DNA of 64,000 nt. Origin: Apus apus (lineage: Eukaryota; Chordata; Aves; Apodiformes; Apodidae). Location of the stretch: assembly GCF_020740795.1 (NCBI RefSeq), contig NC_067285.1, forward strand, positions 108,959,652 to 109,023,651, given 5' to 3'. The position numbers and the translations under genes are program-made. Below are positions 30,793 through 42,069 of this stretch, piece after piece. The notes under the pieces were generated by a model. It made no database searches and was not told the DNA's origin. It saw nothing but the letters and a program-made list of their open reading frames with translations. Positions within the stretch are counted from its first letter, which is position 1; the number at the start of each line of letters is the position of its first letter.

Positions 30793-31560
30793 TAACCAGG
30801 AAGGGAAGATTCAGAAGAGCTTCCAGCCAGAGTTACATCTGTTCTTGGCAGAGGTTGCAGCATCCAGATGAAGACTGCAAGCAGCTTTTTTGCAGAAGCC
30901 CCTTTTCAAGATGACGATTGGCCAAGGAACTTTCTTAATCTCTGGAACAAAAAGGAAAATAGGAAAAGGAAAAAAAAAAAAAAGGACAAGGATGCTTCTT
31001 ATTGTTGTTAAGCCAGCCACCTTTTAGTACGTGCAATTTATTTAGCACTTTTCCCTTTGCTTAACTGGGAAATGTTACCCTCTCAGCTCATGTGTACAGT
31101 AATTTTTTGTTGTTGTTGCTGTTGTGCCAAAGATTTGATGGAGCTTCTACACTGTGTCTTATTTTTGCCTTAACGTTAAATCTTTGAGCCAAAGAAAAGT
31201 CAGAGGTGCCGTTCAGATGGTGGCAAGCAGGGCAGCCAGCTCTCGGTGACAGATCCGAATTTGAGTCCTTCTGCGAGTCGCTTCTTATTTCTCCTGCCCT
31301 CACTTCCCTCTGCCTGCAGCCCTGGAGCCAGCATCCAGTGTGGGCAAGAGCTGGGACAACACCAAGTTGTGCTTCGGCGTTCAAGGCTCCTTTCTTTGAG
31401 CTACTCCAGAGTTCTGCCTTTTGGGCAATTTCCCGACGCTCCTGCCCGTGAGAGACATCCATGGGATAGAAACACACAAAGTGAGAGTTGAAACAGGAGC
31501 TATAGTTTCTATTTTTTTTTTTTTTTTTAATAAATAAATGCAGTTGAAAAAGCAAAAGCT
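30793..31560 (+). other. ATOH8: ATOH8 3' UTR (approximate end)
   Basis: Follows the stop codon directly. Tandem AATAAA hexamers at 31529-31534 and 31533-31538, just after a 17-T run, are the first clear poly(A) signals downstream. A further AATAAA is at 32017-32022, so the UTR may extend to about 32040. The 3' UTR includes GCACTTT at about 31047, which fits the miR-17-family seed site (inference). Confidence 0.4.
31529..31538 (+). terminator. ATOH8: Candidate poly(A) signals for ATOH8
   Basis: Two overlapping AATAAA hexamers (AATAAATAAA) occur about 740 bp after the stop codon. No mapped cleavage site is available. The T-run directly upstream is unusual, and the alternative signal at 32017 could be used instead. 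Confidence 0.35.
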
Positions 31561-34500
31561 AAGTGCCATGTTAAGCAAAAAGAAAAAAAAAAAGAAGGAA
31601 ATCAAGAGCAAGTTCAGCTAGGCAGGATGAAATGCAGCAAAATGATTCAGGGGGAGTTTCAGGTTTGTGAAGCCCTTTATTCCATGGGGTTTTTCAAGAG
31701 GTCAGAAACCCGTGTAATGCAAAAGCATTTGAATCCTAAACTGTACCTTTCACTTCAAATTGAAGTAAAAAAAAAAAAAAAAAAAGGAGAAAAAAGATAT
31801 GATTGAGAAGCATTTGCTTGAAGTAAGCAGACTTTATAGGTAATGCAGTTCGTATGCAAGACATCTGCTCATGATGAGGGGACAGAGCTCTGTGTTCAAG
31901 TAAAACAAAAAAAAAAATACAGCTTTCCAAACCAGGGAGATTAACATACTGTGTTTCCCACTTGAGGGGAAGGGTTATTTGCGAGGCCAGATTCACATCC
32001 TGGCTCCATCAGTGTAAATAAATGGGGTTCCTGGATGTCTGACTTAGTCCAGTCTGAACGTGGCCGGGCTGCGGCAAGCGAGGGGCAGCGGGCAGGGGGG
32101 GACAGGCTCAATGTTGCCAACTGAATACAACACTTGAACTCCTCAGTGCCTGCCCCTTTATTTCCCAGGCTGAGCAATCAGCAGATGAACACTGAGCTGG
32201 GGAGCCAGCATGCAAAACCTGAGCTCAGGGGATGGGCTGGGGGGGAAGGGGAGGTGTGGTGCCTGTCCCCTGGCCCAGGCGAGGGTGGGCGAGCTCCCAG
32301 TGAGGATGCTGAAGGTGTCCTCTACCTGAATTCTGGGACTCAGAGGGGATGGTGTTACCCAGGCTGCCTCCCAAGAGCTCATTACACTGCTCACCCCTCC
32401 ACCCAGTCATTATTAGCAGCCCCATAAACTACATTTTTAGTTTGTCGTTTGTATTTCTTTATTACAGCAGAGTTTTTAACCCTGTTTTTTGTTACATACA
32501 TTAAGACCAGCTTTGTAGCTTGTAACAGGGTGAAGGGCTGAGCTCATGGACCACAGGAAACACTCCAGGGTTGTTTGCAGCCCTGTCAAAGGGTTGGGTT
32601 GTCTTTGCTTTCAAGAAACAGCAAGCAGCTGGAGCTCACGGATGTAGCCCAGCTGCAGAAAACTGAGAGAACGGGAACTGGAAGGCAGTATCAAAAAAAA
32701 AACAAACTACCAAACAGACCTCAAGGGGGAATTGCAGGTTTAGTAGGAGGCCATGCTGAAATTCTCCCATCTGGGTATTGAGCAAGAGCAATGGGGACAA
32801 CTTGGGGTTGTCCCCACCCTGGAATGAGCCAGCTGCACCATGTAGCTGGGGGCTGAGGCAACCCTGTGGGCATTTCTGTCTGTGAGCAGCACCCAAAATT
32901 CACCAAGCATTTTTGAGAAATGCTGTCGTGTCCCAGTCACAAGTTCTGCAGTGGCTCTTAGTTTGTGAGAGTTAATAATTATCAGTAAGGCAAGGTCTGC
33001 AGGGAGAGTCAGCCATACAATACTGCTGATATTCTCTATTTACCTTTTTTCCTTTCAGTTCATGTTGATAGATAAGAAATTTGCTGCAAATATGTAAGTC
33101 TCAAGCCAGGCAGCCTCACAGGGTTGTGACTGGGGCTTAGGGTTATGCAATATTGTTTGTCCACCTGATTAGGGAAACATTAACCCTTGGGACCAAGTTG
33201 CTTCATTTACAAATTCCCAAATGCACCTTCCTTAATCATTCCCTGCTGTTCCTACCCTACCGCTGCAAAATGCAAGCAGAAAGGTAGCCCTGAAAAGTTT
33301 TTTAAAACAATGTTTTGCTCAGTTTCAGTGAATGAGGCTCCCCAAGAGGCTTCCTGGATGCTTGTGCATCGCCTCGGGAGGTCAGGTGAGGCCAGAGGAG
33401 CAGCAGTGGCCATCCCTGCCACTGCCCTGCTCCACCAACCAACTCTGAAAAACAAGGAGGGTACATTTTTGCCGAAGGGTAGCAAATATGAGGTTGAACT
33501 CCATGGTGGAGGTGACACAGCCGCAGTGATCTGGCCAGGCATGCAGCTGGGTCAGCCAAGGTACAGAGCTGACCTTGCCTCCCTCCTCCCCAGCAAACAC
33601 ACCAAGCAATCGCTCTGCTCTGCTGATAACAAGGTAATGATGTTTGCTGGAAAAGCAAAGCAGCCCTCATGCTGTCACCTCCCCAGGGTCAGCAGAGCCA
33701 AAGCCTTTGCCCCCTGTTGGTGCCAGCCCTCATCTCCAAGTCTCAGAAGGGAGGGCACTGGAGCACCCACACAGAACAATTTGTGGCTCATGCTCTGCTG
33801 TGTGTCTCCATCAAGAGCAATGGTAGTATTTGGGCTTTATCCTGATGCAAACTCATGCTGGTCTTTTTTATTGGAAGTAGCTTTTCAGAAACCAGTGCAA
33901 CCATGTTTGCATGACAACTCTTGCCAGACTCGGGTCAGCACCTCCATCTGCCTCTGCCCCACATGAACATTCCTGTCCAAGCTGGCCTGTCACTCTTTCC
34001 ATCGACAAGTAAAAGGTTTTGGCAGGCTGGTGCTGGCCCCCACTGTTCCTGTTCATCAACCCTGCTCTAGCTGGGGTATTTCCACACTGAAACAGGATGG
34101 CACTGGCAAAGCAAAGACCTCTGCCCAAACCAGGGTGGCCAAGTGCCAGCCAAGTCCTGTTGATTACTCCTAACCACATGCTCCCGAGGATATGACTCAG
34201 GGCAGACCCCAGGCTGCGTGTTTTTCTCCTCATATTGTCATATTGTCTCTCTGGAGAGAGAAAACAAAAATCCCATTAACCTGGATGAGGGTGCCTAACC
34301 TTTACTCTGTTGCTGTGGAGAAAGGAGGCTTGAAGTTGGAAATCAGTGTTATCAGAATTGCTGCTGGGATGCTGCAGACAGCCTGGAAAGCAGGTTAATC
34401 TGTCAGCAAAGGAAACAAATTTCATCCTAAACCATGCAGCAGTTACAAATAGGTGGATGTTGAAAGAGAATCACTGCCTGAACTTTTTGATGTAGTGTTA

Positions 34501-34908
34501 TAGGAAAAAAGAGTCCTCCTTGCATCTGCCCTCCACCTACCTGACCTCCATGCCAAGGGCTGCGGTGATGCACCTTGGGATGCCAGATGGCAGTGCCTAA
34601 ATCAACCCATTAACCCACGTGGGTCAACCCAAGTCCCTCATAAACCCATATGCATCAAACCAAAGTGCTCATAAAGCTGCAAGCCAAGGTCAGGACTGGC
34701 CTCACACCCCTTCTGTGCCAGGTACCCACATCACACCAGCACTGCCTCGGGGATGCCAGCGCTAACACATTTTCCCTTCAAACTGCCTACATCTGGCAGG
34801 GACCAGTGGTCACCTTCCAGGGAAGGTTTAAAGAGCCTCAAAGCAATTTTATTGCAAATCTTGGGTTGAGCCCAGCCCTTCCAAACTGGGAGGTGAGTTG
34901 CACTATTA
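31561..34908. other. Downstream intergenic stretch, no gene seen
   Basis: Contains A-runs (A19 at 31767-31785; others near 31907 and 32693) and an alternative AATAAA at 32017. The longest ORF, 259 codons at 33187-33966 on the + strand, has no recognisable domain. No CR1 recognised. Confidence 0.5.
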
Positions 34909-35270
34909 GAGGAGACTCAGGGGGGACCTTCTCACTCTCCACAACTACCTGAAGGGAGGTTGCAGTCAGGTGGGGGCTGGGCTCTTCTCCCAGACAACCA
35001 GTGACAGGACAAGAGGGCCTGACCTGAGGCTGCACCAGGGGAGGTTTAGGTTGGATATTAGGAAGCACTTCCTCACAGAGAGGGTGATTAGACATTGGAA
35101 TGGACTGCCCAGGAAAGTGGTGGAGTCACCATCCCTGGAGGTCTTTAAGGAAAAACTGGATGTGGCACTTAGTGCCCTGGTCTAGCTGATGTGGTGTTGT
35201 TAGGTCATAGGTTGGACTTCATGATCTCAGAGCTCTTTTCCAGCCACAATAATTCTGTGATTCTGTGATT
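34909..35270 (+). mobile_element. CR1 LINE 3' fragment (divergent subfamily)
   Basis: CTCTCCACAACTACCTGAAG, GTTTAGGTTGGATATTAGGA and AGCACTTCCTCACAGAGAGG are followed by a C-terminal coding block reading [20 protein letters not shown] without stops. The 3' end, GTTGTTAGGTCATAGGTTGG...TGTGATTCTGTGATT, differs from the other copies and marks a distinct CR1 subfamily. Confidence 0.92.
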
Positions 35271-35422
35271 AGCACAGCTCAGCGGGTGAGCTGCTGGCTC
35301 AATTCTACTCACTCCTGTGTTTCTAGGATTTATTCCCTCTCTCTACAGCCCTGGAAATCCATCTACCCCCCGTAACTAACTAGGAGATCCATCATCTAAA
35401 CAAGACAATGCAGCAAGAGTTT

Positions 35423-35580
35423 GAGGGGTAAATGGATTGAAACTTGAAGAGGGGAGATTTAGATTAGACATTAGGAGGAAATTCTTCATTATGAGGGTGG
35501 TGAGACACTGGAACTTGTTGCCCAAGGAAGTTGTGGCTGCTCCATTCCTGGAAGTGTTCAAAACCAGGCTGAATGGGGCA
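35423..35580 (+). mobile_element. CR1 LINE, 5' part of a split copy
   Basis: GAGGGGTAAATGGATTGAAA, TTTAGATTAGACATTAGGAG and GAGACACTGGAACTTGTTGC lead to GGCTGAATGGGGCA, where the element breaks off. The missing continuation (TGAGCAACCTGGTCTAGTGG...) resumes at 36343 after an oppositely oriented CR1. The two parts are one host copy. Confidence 0.92.
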
Positions 35581-36342
35581 CAGAATCACAGATTTACAGA
35601 ATTGTCATGGTTGGAAAGGACCTCTGAGATTACCGAGTCCAACCATCAACACACAAAAAACCCAAACACACACAAACAACCACACATACTCCATCAAAAA
35701 ACACCCACAAAAACCTTCAGAACCTTGGCCACTAGAGAGTGCCCTGAAGTTCCTGATCTGCACGTTTCTTGAATACATCCAAGGATGGTGACTCCACCAC
35801 CTCCCTGGGCAGGCTGTTCCAGTGCCTGACCACTCTTTCAGAACAGAAATTCTCCCTAATACCCAATCTAAACCTCCCCTGCCACAACTTCAGGCCATTT
35901 CCTCTCATCCTGTCATTATTCACGTGGGACAAGAGGCCAACACCCACCTCCCCACAGTCTCCTTTCAGGTAGTTGTAGAGGACAATGAGGTCTCCCCTCA
36001 GCCTCCTTTTCTCCAAACTAAACATCCCTAGTTCCCTCAGCCGTTCCTCATATGATTTGGTCTCCAAACCCTTCACCAGGTTGGTAGCTCTTCTTTGGAC
36101 ATGTTCCAGCACCTCAATGTCCTTCCTGTAGTGAGGGGACACAGCACTCAAGGTGAGGCCTCACTAATGCTAAGTACAGGAGCACGATCACATCTCTGCT
36201 CCTGCTGGCCAACACAGTGTTCATGCTGCAGGCCAGGATGCTATTGTCCTTCTTGGCCACCTGGGCACATTGCTGGCTCATGTTCATCCGGCAGTCCAGC
36301 AGCACCACCAGGTCCTTTTCTGCTGGGCAGCTTTCCAGCTGC
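35581..36342 (-). mobile_element. CR1 LINE nested inside another CR1
   Basis: A minus-strand copy of about 760 bp. Its 3' tip lies at the left (CAGAATCACAG...GGTTGGAAAGGACCTCTGAG) and its 5' end at the right. On the minus strand 36151-35732 gives an uninterrupted ORF2 C-terminal frame ([20 protein letters not shown], then [18 protein letters not shown]). A frameshift near 36115-36150 separates it from the upstream coding block ([12 protein letters not shown]). Good preservation means it is younger than its host. Confidence 0.93.
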
Positions 36343-36447
36343 CTGAGCAACCTGGTCTAGTGGGAGATGTCCCTGCCAATGCAGGGGGTTGGATCTGGAT
36401 GATCTTTAAAGTCCCTTCCAACTCAAACTATTCAGGTTCTGTGATCC
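36343..36447 (+). mobile_element. CR1 LINE, 3' part of a split copy
   Basis: TGAGCAACCTGGTCTAGTGG, GAGATGTCCCTGCC, GGATGATCTTTAAAGTCCCT and TCCAACTCAAACTATTC complete the host copy that starts at 35423. The tip is slightly diverged (AGGTTCTGTGATCC). Confidence 0.92.
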
Positions 36448-36629
36448 CTCTTCCTAGATAGCTGCTTTGATGAATACAATTTGCATGTCTGTACATGCAC
36501 ACACACAAAACTATACAAGAGGCTTTCCACCTTAGTTTTTTGATGTAGTATTTCATGGAGTCTCCCATATTTCCTTGGGAGTTTCCTTATTCCCACCCCT
36601 GCCCTGCTATATGACGCAGTGGCACCAGT

Positions 36630-36840
36630 TACACTGCAGCTGTGAGATGTGTATTGTAATTATCAGTAATTGTATTCACTTACTCCACATAAAAATGTCA
36701 GCACAGTAACATAAATGATTTGTGTAATTATATATTTGCTGTTATTAGGACTTAATATGTTATGCCTGTAATTACATACTATGCCCCATATAATAAGCCT
36801 GGAATTGCTGTGTAAATTTTGGGTAATTACAGAAAACTAC
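36630..36840. promoter_or_regulatory. Candidate AT-rich regulatory element
   Basis: Between two CR1 copies lies a repeat-free AT-rich stretch with many homeodomain-core sites: TAATTATC (36657-36664), AGTAATTG, GTAATTATATA, TGTAATTACATA and GGTAATTACAG. Concentrations of TAATTA sites are typical of homeobox-regulated conserved elements, but simple AT-richness could also explain them. Confidence 0.22.
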
Positions 36841-36950
36841 GCTACAAACAGTCCTCCCCAGACCAAGACGAGAATTCACTACCAGGAAATAACCCTTATT
36901 AAAGGCTCTGCAGTAGACATACAGATAGACTGAAAGCCAAAAGCTGTCTG

Positions 36951-37383
36951 AATCATAGAATAGCAGAATGGTTTGGGTTGAAAGGGACCTTAAAGATCAT
37001 CTTGTTCCAACCCCCTGCATGGGCTGGGACACCCCTCTTGACCAGGTTGCTCAGAGCTCCATCCAACCTGGTCTTCAACTCTTCCAGGGATGGGGTTTCC
37101 ACAACATCCCTGAGCAACGCATTCCAGTGTCTCACCACCCACAATCTAAGGAATTTCTTCCTAATGTCTAATCTAAATCTACCCTCATCCAGTTTAAAGC
37201 CATTACCTCTTGTCATCTTGTAACAAGCCCTTGTCAAAAGCCCCTCCCCAGCTTTTCTGTAGCCCTTTCTGGTACTGGAAGGCTACTATGACATCTCCCC
37301 AGAGTCTTCCCTTCTCCGGGCTGAACAACCCCAGCTCTCTCAGCCTGTCTCCAGAACAGAGGTGCTCCAGCCCTCAGATCATT
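36951..37383 (-). mobile_element. CR1 LINE 3' fragment
   Basis: Begins AATCATAGAATAGCAGAA, continues with GGTTTGGGTTGAAAGGGACC, TCTTGACCAGGTTGCTCAGA, CACTGGAATGCGTTGCTC as the complement, and CAGAGGTGCTCCAGCCCTCA. On the minus strand it encodes [24 protein letters not shown] ORF2 C-terminus. It is well preserved. Confidence 0.94.
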
Positions 37384-39462
37384 AAATATCTACAGCAGTA
37401 AAAATGGGGAAAAAGAAAGAGCACCCAGGTATATTAGGGGAAGAAACAACAAGTGCAAGAGAGCAACAGAAGTACCAGCCAGGTAGTATTATCCCTGGGG
37501 AACATTTCTTCTAACCCTGATTTCAGCACTGCTCTAGCAAAAAATCTAATGCAGTGGGTGCAAGGTAAGCTCCAAGTAGCACAAATTCATTCAGATGCAA
37601 GTGTTCCATAGGATTTAGAAGCCATGTTCATAATTTAAACAGAAAGTTATAATGCTTGCACTAGCTTAAAAGTCTGCCAGAGGTCATTACAGCTTAATGC
37701 ATCATCAGGCTTTTCTAAATCGGCTGGAAACATTGACATTGATTAAAATTTATCTTCTCCTTCCCAGATCCAAAAGCTTTTCCAGGTTTCAACACACTTG
37801 GGTTGCTTTTTTTGGTGAAGCTGATTCTTTCCTTCCTCACTGCAATATCTGCACATCTTCCATCTAAAATCTACAGCACGGACCCCCCTGAGCTTCTCAC
37901 AGTCATGAGCATTTCTCCCACGGATGGGACGTGATGGGAAGAAATGAGATCAGCCATTTTTATGGCTGAGTGAATAGTTATGGGCTTTGAGGGCTTTCTC
38001 ATGGTCATGAACCTCAGAACAACTTCTGATTATTTTAATTTCACTGCAGCCTTCCAGCTTCATCATCTACACTGCCAACTTCTATTAAGGTTCCATTAAA
38101 AGGCAATGAAACACAGGGCTTTTTACAATACCCTTGACAGAACAATTTCCCCTTTCTAGATATAGTAAAAATTTTCAGCCAAAAATACATCCTTTTGGTT
38201 AATAAATAAATAAATTAATTAAAAGGAGATCAAGAAAGAGACAATTTCAAGCAGATCAAAATACTTCATATATCTCAGCCAGAAAAAAAACAATTCAGAA
38301 AAGGCTAATTTTCAAAGCAAACCATTGATTTCTTTTCCTCTCTGCCTATCATAATTACATTTGTTTCCACTTGCTTATGAAAAGTGCTAGATATCAGACA
38401 ACAGCTCCTTTTGTGTAGAGCTAAGTGTTTTGTTCAGGTCAAAATGTTTTCCACAACACTTTCTCATTGATAGATGTTCGGAAATTTAATTTTCTTGTTA
38501 TTATTCGTATCTTTTCCTTCAAGGATCCCAACATTTCTTAATTTTAAGTGTAACTAAAGGTAGCAACAGAGAGAAGGACAAACCCTGCCCTCAGATATAA
38601 GAGGGTGAATATATCTGAGGAGATACTCAAGCAAATCCTGATCTAAACAAAATGGCAAGGGCTGGGGGAGGAGTATAAAATTTATCCCAGAGTTACATTT
38701 AGAAGAAGCTTGTCCAAGACACTGTTTTAAAAGTTTTAACCCACAATACATCAATAACTTAAAAAATCTGTGTATTTCATATCAGTATTGAAATGACAAG
38801 TCTGATTTGGGGGCATCCATGCAGTTGCTTGAGCTTCCTTGAAGTTGATGGGATTTCTCATAGCATTAAGCTCAAGGGCTCCAGTGTAAGGGATGGGTTT
38901 TGTGCAGCAAAAGTTCACGCAGCTTGAAGTATTGGTAGATAATAAAGTTCTTGTCCCCATGAGCATGTTCCCTCTTATTTGGCACATTGCACTGAGATGA
39001 CTAGGGCTGGCCTCCATCCCATGGACATCAGAGACTGAGACATGGGCTGAAGTATAGAGGTCTTTGCAATGAAGTGGAAGATGCCATCCCTCTATCCCTT
39101 TCCCTGGTATGCATTGTAACAGTACATAACTCACGAATTACACCATCAATCACTCCTGGGGTTGCTGTGTGGGGGAAATCAAGGGAGGTTTTCTGGAAGA
39201 AGCTTGAAAGGGCTAAAAGTAAGACAAGTTGTCAAGACCCATGAACAGGCTTGAGGCCCTGACTGAGGAGCCAGCAGAGGACAGCAGCACCATGGGGTGA
39301 GCTGTGATGAGATCCCCACCTCATCAGCAGGACACGTGCTGGAGCAACGCCAGGGCTGACATGAAATATTGAGTGGATGCTCCTTGCAAGGGAGATGCCT
39401 CCTTTGTGAGCTGAGTGGAGATGATCCTGCATGGAAATACTGCATAATGGCCATGAGACCAT
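37384..39462. other. Intergenic stretch, no gene seen
   Basis: Two kilobases of AT-rich, repeat-poor DNA without a recognisable exon. 37560-37790 is somewhat enriched in ATTA/TAAT-type words. Confidence 0.45.
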
Positions 39463-39670
39463 CATGAGGAAATTCTTCACTGTGAGGGTAGTGAGACACT
39501 GGAACAGGTTTCCCAGAGGATTTGTGGAAGCCCCATCCATGCAAGTGTTCAGGGGCAGATGTGGTGGAGCTTGGAGCAACCTGGTCTAGTGGGAGGTGTC
39601 CCCTAGTGTTGGGGGGGAACTAGATGATCTCTAAGGTCCCTTCCAACACAAACCATTCCATAGTTCTATG
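39463..39670 (+). mobile_element. CR1 LINE 3' end
   Basis: GAGGAAATTCTTCACTGTGA, GAGACACTGGAACAGGTTTC, CCAGAGGATTTGTGGAAGCC, GTTCAGGGGCAGATG and CTTGGAGCAACCTGGTCTAG end in CATAGTTCTATGA. It shares unusual variant blocks with the copy at 1811-2237. Confidence 0.93.
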
Positions 39671-39819
39671 AAACCTTCATTCTGGAATCTCCTAACCTCT
39701 GTGCTGGAGTTCACAGTGCAGTTTATAGGTATGTACTACCTATGTGCTCCAACACTGACCTAAGGTTTTACAGACTGCACATTTGCACCTCCACAATTCA
39801 AACCTAATAGTGATGACCT

Positions 39820-40012
39820 TGGAACTGGAATGGGTTGCCCAGGGAAGCTGTTGATGCCCCATCCTGGAGGTTTTTAAAGTTTTGTGTTTGTTGTTTGGTT
39901 TTGTTTTTGTGCAACCTGGTCTAGTGGGAGGGTTCCCTGCTCAAGGCAGGGAGGTTGGAACCGGATGATCTTTAAGGTCCCTTCCAACCTTGATGATTCT
40001 ATGATTCTATGA
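39820..40012 (+). mobile_element. CR1 LINE 3' end with T/G-rich insert
   Basis: GGAACTGGAATGGGTTGCCC and GATGCCCCATCCTGGAGG are followed by a foreign T/G-rich block (39868-39918). The element then resumes with GCAACCTGGTCTAGTGGGAG and ends GATGATTCTATGATTCTATG. The insert replaces the usual segment between the GTGTTCAAG and GAGCAACC blocks. Confidence 0.9.
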
Positions 40013-42069
40013 CCTCACATAAAATAGCAATAATCAACTATCAATAATACTTTGGGAATTGGGGAAAAAAATAAAGGGAAAATGTTCATTCTTAATAAAA
40101 ACTGGTGCTGATGGTCAGGAAATGGAACTTTCTGCTAGCACTAGTTACAGGAGCCAAAAACATTGCTGCTGAATGTTTCTGGGGAGCATATGCTTTATAT
40201 ACTTCAAACATACTCTTCTATATCAAGTTTTTGTAATTGCAGAGACACAAAAAATTAAGGCAGAAATCATAAAGGTTTCCTTTTCCTCTGGTAGCTTATC
40301 AGCCCGGGGTGTATTTATGAAGCAGCCGAGAGCTGTCTGCACCCCAGCCTCTCTCTTCCTTGCATCCCAATGTGCTGATGTTTCCCTAATGAATCAAACC
40401 CTTTGCTCCAGAAATACAAAATGCAGGGCCAATATTTTCAAAAGCTGCCTTTAAAATTCTGGCAGCAATTCAGTGTGGTCATGTTTCTGAGTGTGAAGTT
40501 CTTCATGTATGAATGCTTGCACTCAGGATTTATTTGCTTGGACTGCACTCACATCTGCCCAGGGAGCATGACCATGAACTCAAAGTTTTTCATGTGCTAT
40601 CTATTAGATGGAGGAAAATGGATTTAAAGGATTAGAAACTGGGTAAGAACTGGAAACCTGGTAAGGATTTGCAGATCTGGGATGGTGTTGAGGTCTATAG
40701 AGCAAGGATGGGGTTAGAGGAGAGGAAAATGAAAAAAATATATGTATCTACATGAAGCAAACTCAACATTCCTGTCACATTCACTACTATATTTGCTTCC
40801 TCACACTTCACTAAGCTGGGGGAGAAGTGCCTTTCTGTGCACATCTGGGAGCACAGCAACATGAAGCATGGTGCAAAGGTGGCCTCAGACCTGAAAATGG
40901 TCTGGCTGCATCAACCTCATCCAAAATCAAGACTAATTATTCCTTGAGGGACCATACCAGCTCTGGTGTTAACATGACATGAGGCTGCAAACAGAACATA
41001 AATGGGGACCTGCTCTTTGGGTGTACTAACCCTTGCTGACATTTCTTGGGGACCTCTAGCACACCCCTGCCTCACACCTCATCTCTTATCCACTGAGCTT
41101 AGACAGGAAGAGCCACAGCCCAACCTGAGCAAGATGTTTGCAATGTGTAATTTTTAATGCTTGCTGACAAGCACTGTCTCAGATGGACAGGGCAGGACCA
41201 CACTTATTTTGCACACTATGAGTGCAAAGCAGAAAGATGTCACTTGCCCCAGCCCACAGGCAAATCTGCCCCAGCTCTGTATCACCCCCATTTTTAGCCT
41301 TTTCTGCTTTTAAAGACATGCTAAATTTTGATACATAAATAAAACCACCAAGAGCCTTGCAGCTTTTACCCAGGAAGGTGTGTGCTCAGGAAGCGTGAAA
41401 TTAAAAGCTCTGGAGTGTGCACTTGCCCAGCTCCACACCACGTGCACCTCACCAGCTCTGCAACGGTTCTGGGAGCTCACCAGTTCACTCCGTGGCCTCA
41501 TCCTGCAAACATGCACCCCTGCAAGTGCGACTTACTCATGGAAACACTATGCCTGCATTCCTGTTAGCAACAGGCTCAGGAGGAACTTGCTCCCCGGGCT
41601 GCCCAGGGGACACGGCTGGCAGTGGCCGAGCCGTCAGCCTGGCACCATCTGCACAGCAAGCCACCAAGCCTGGCCAAGAGCACAAGATCCCATGAGCTCT
41701 GAAGGACACCCTCTGGCCGTGCTCGAAGCCCCACTTGGATGTTTTCTGACAACACGGACACCAGAATCTCTTCTTGAAATAAAGTGCCTTCGAGCAGCTC
41801 TCAGCAGGCTCCAGAGACATGCCTGGGAGTTTAACTAAAAGCAGTTTGCCTGCCTGTCCCTCCCTGTGTTATCAGTTTGCTTTGTGGTGGTTTTTCTTCA
41901 GGAAATTTTTATTTTGTCGTTCCCCAGCCCCCTCCAACAGCCTCCGAGACCTCAGGGCTGGGTGTGAGACACACAAAAAGGGCTCCTGCCAGTTGACTCC
42001 CAAATCACAACAGTGCCTCACACATTTGCAAGGCTGCATAATGGTCAGATCCTCAGCATCACTGCTCAG
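40013..42069. other. Intergenic stretch, no gene seen
   Basis: No exon or repeat family recognised. ORFs of up to 152 codons (41380-41838) overlap on both strands and show no domain. Confidence 0.45.

Noticed and set aside
35732..36151. 139-codon minus-strand ORF as a host gene
   Set aside because: It is the C-terminal part of CR1 ORF2 inside a nested retrotransposon copy, truncated at its 5' end.
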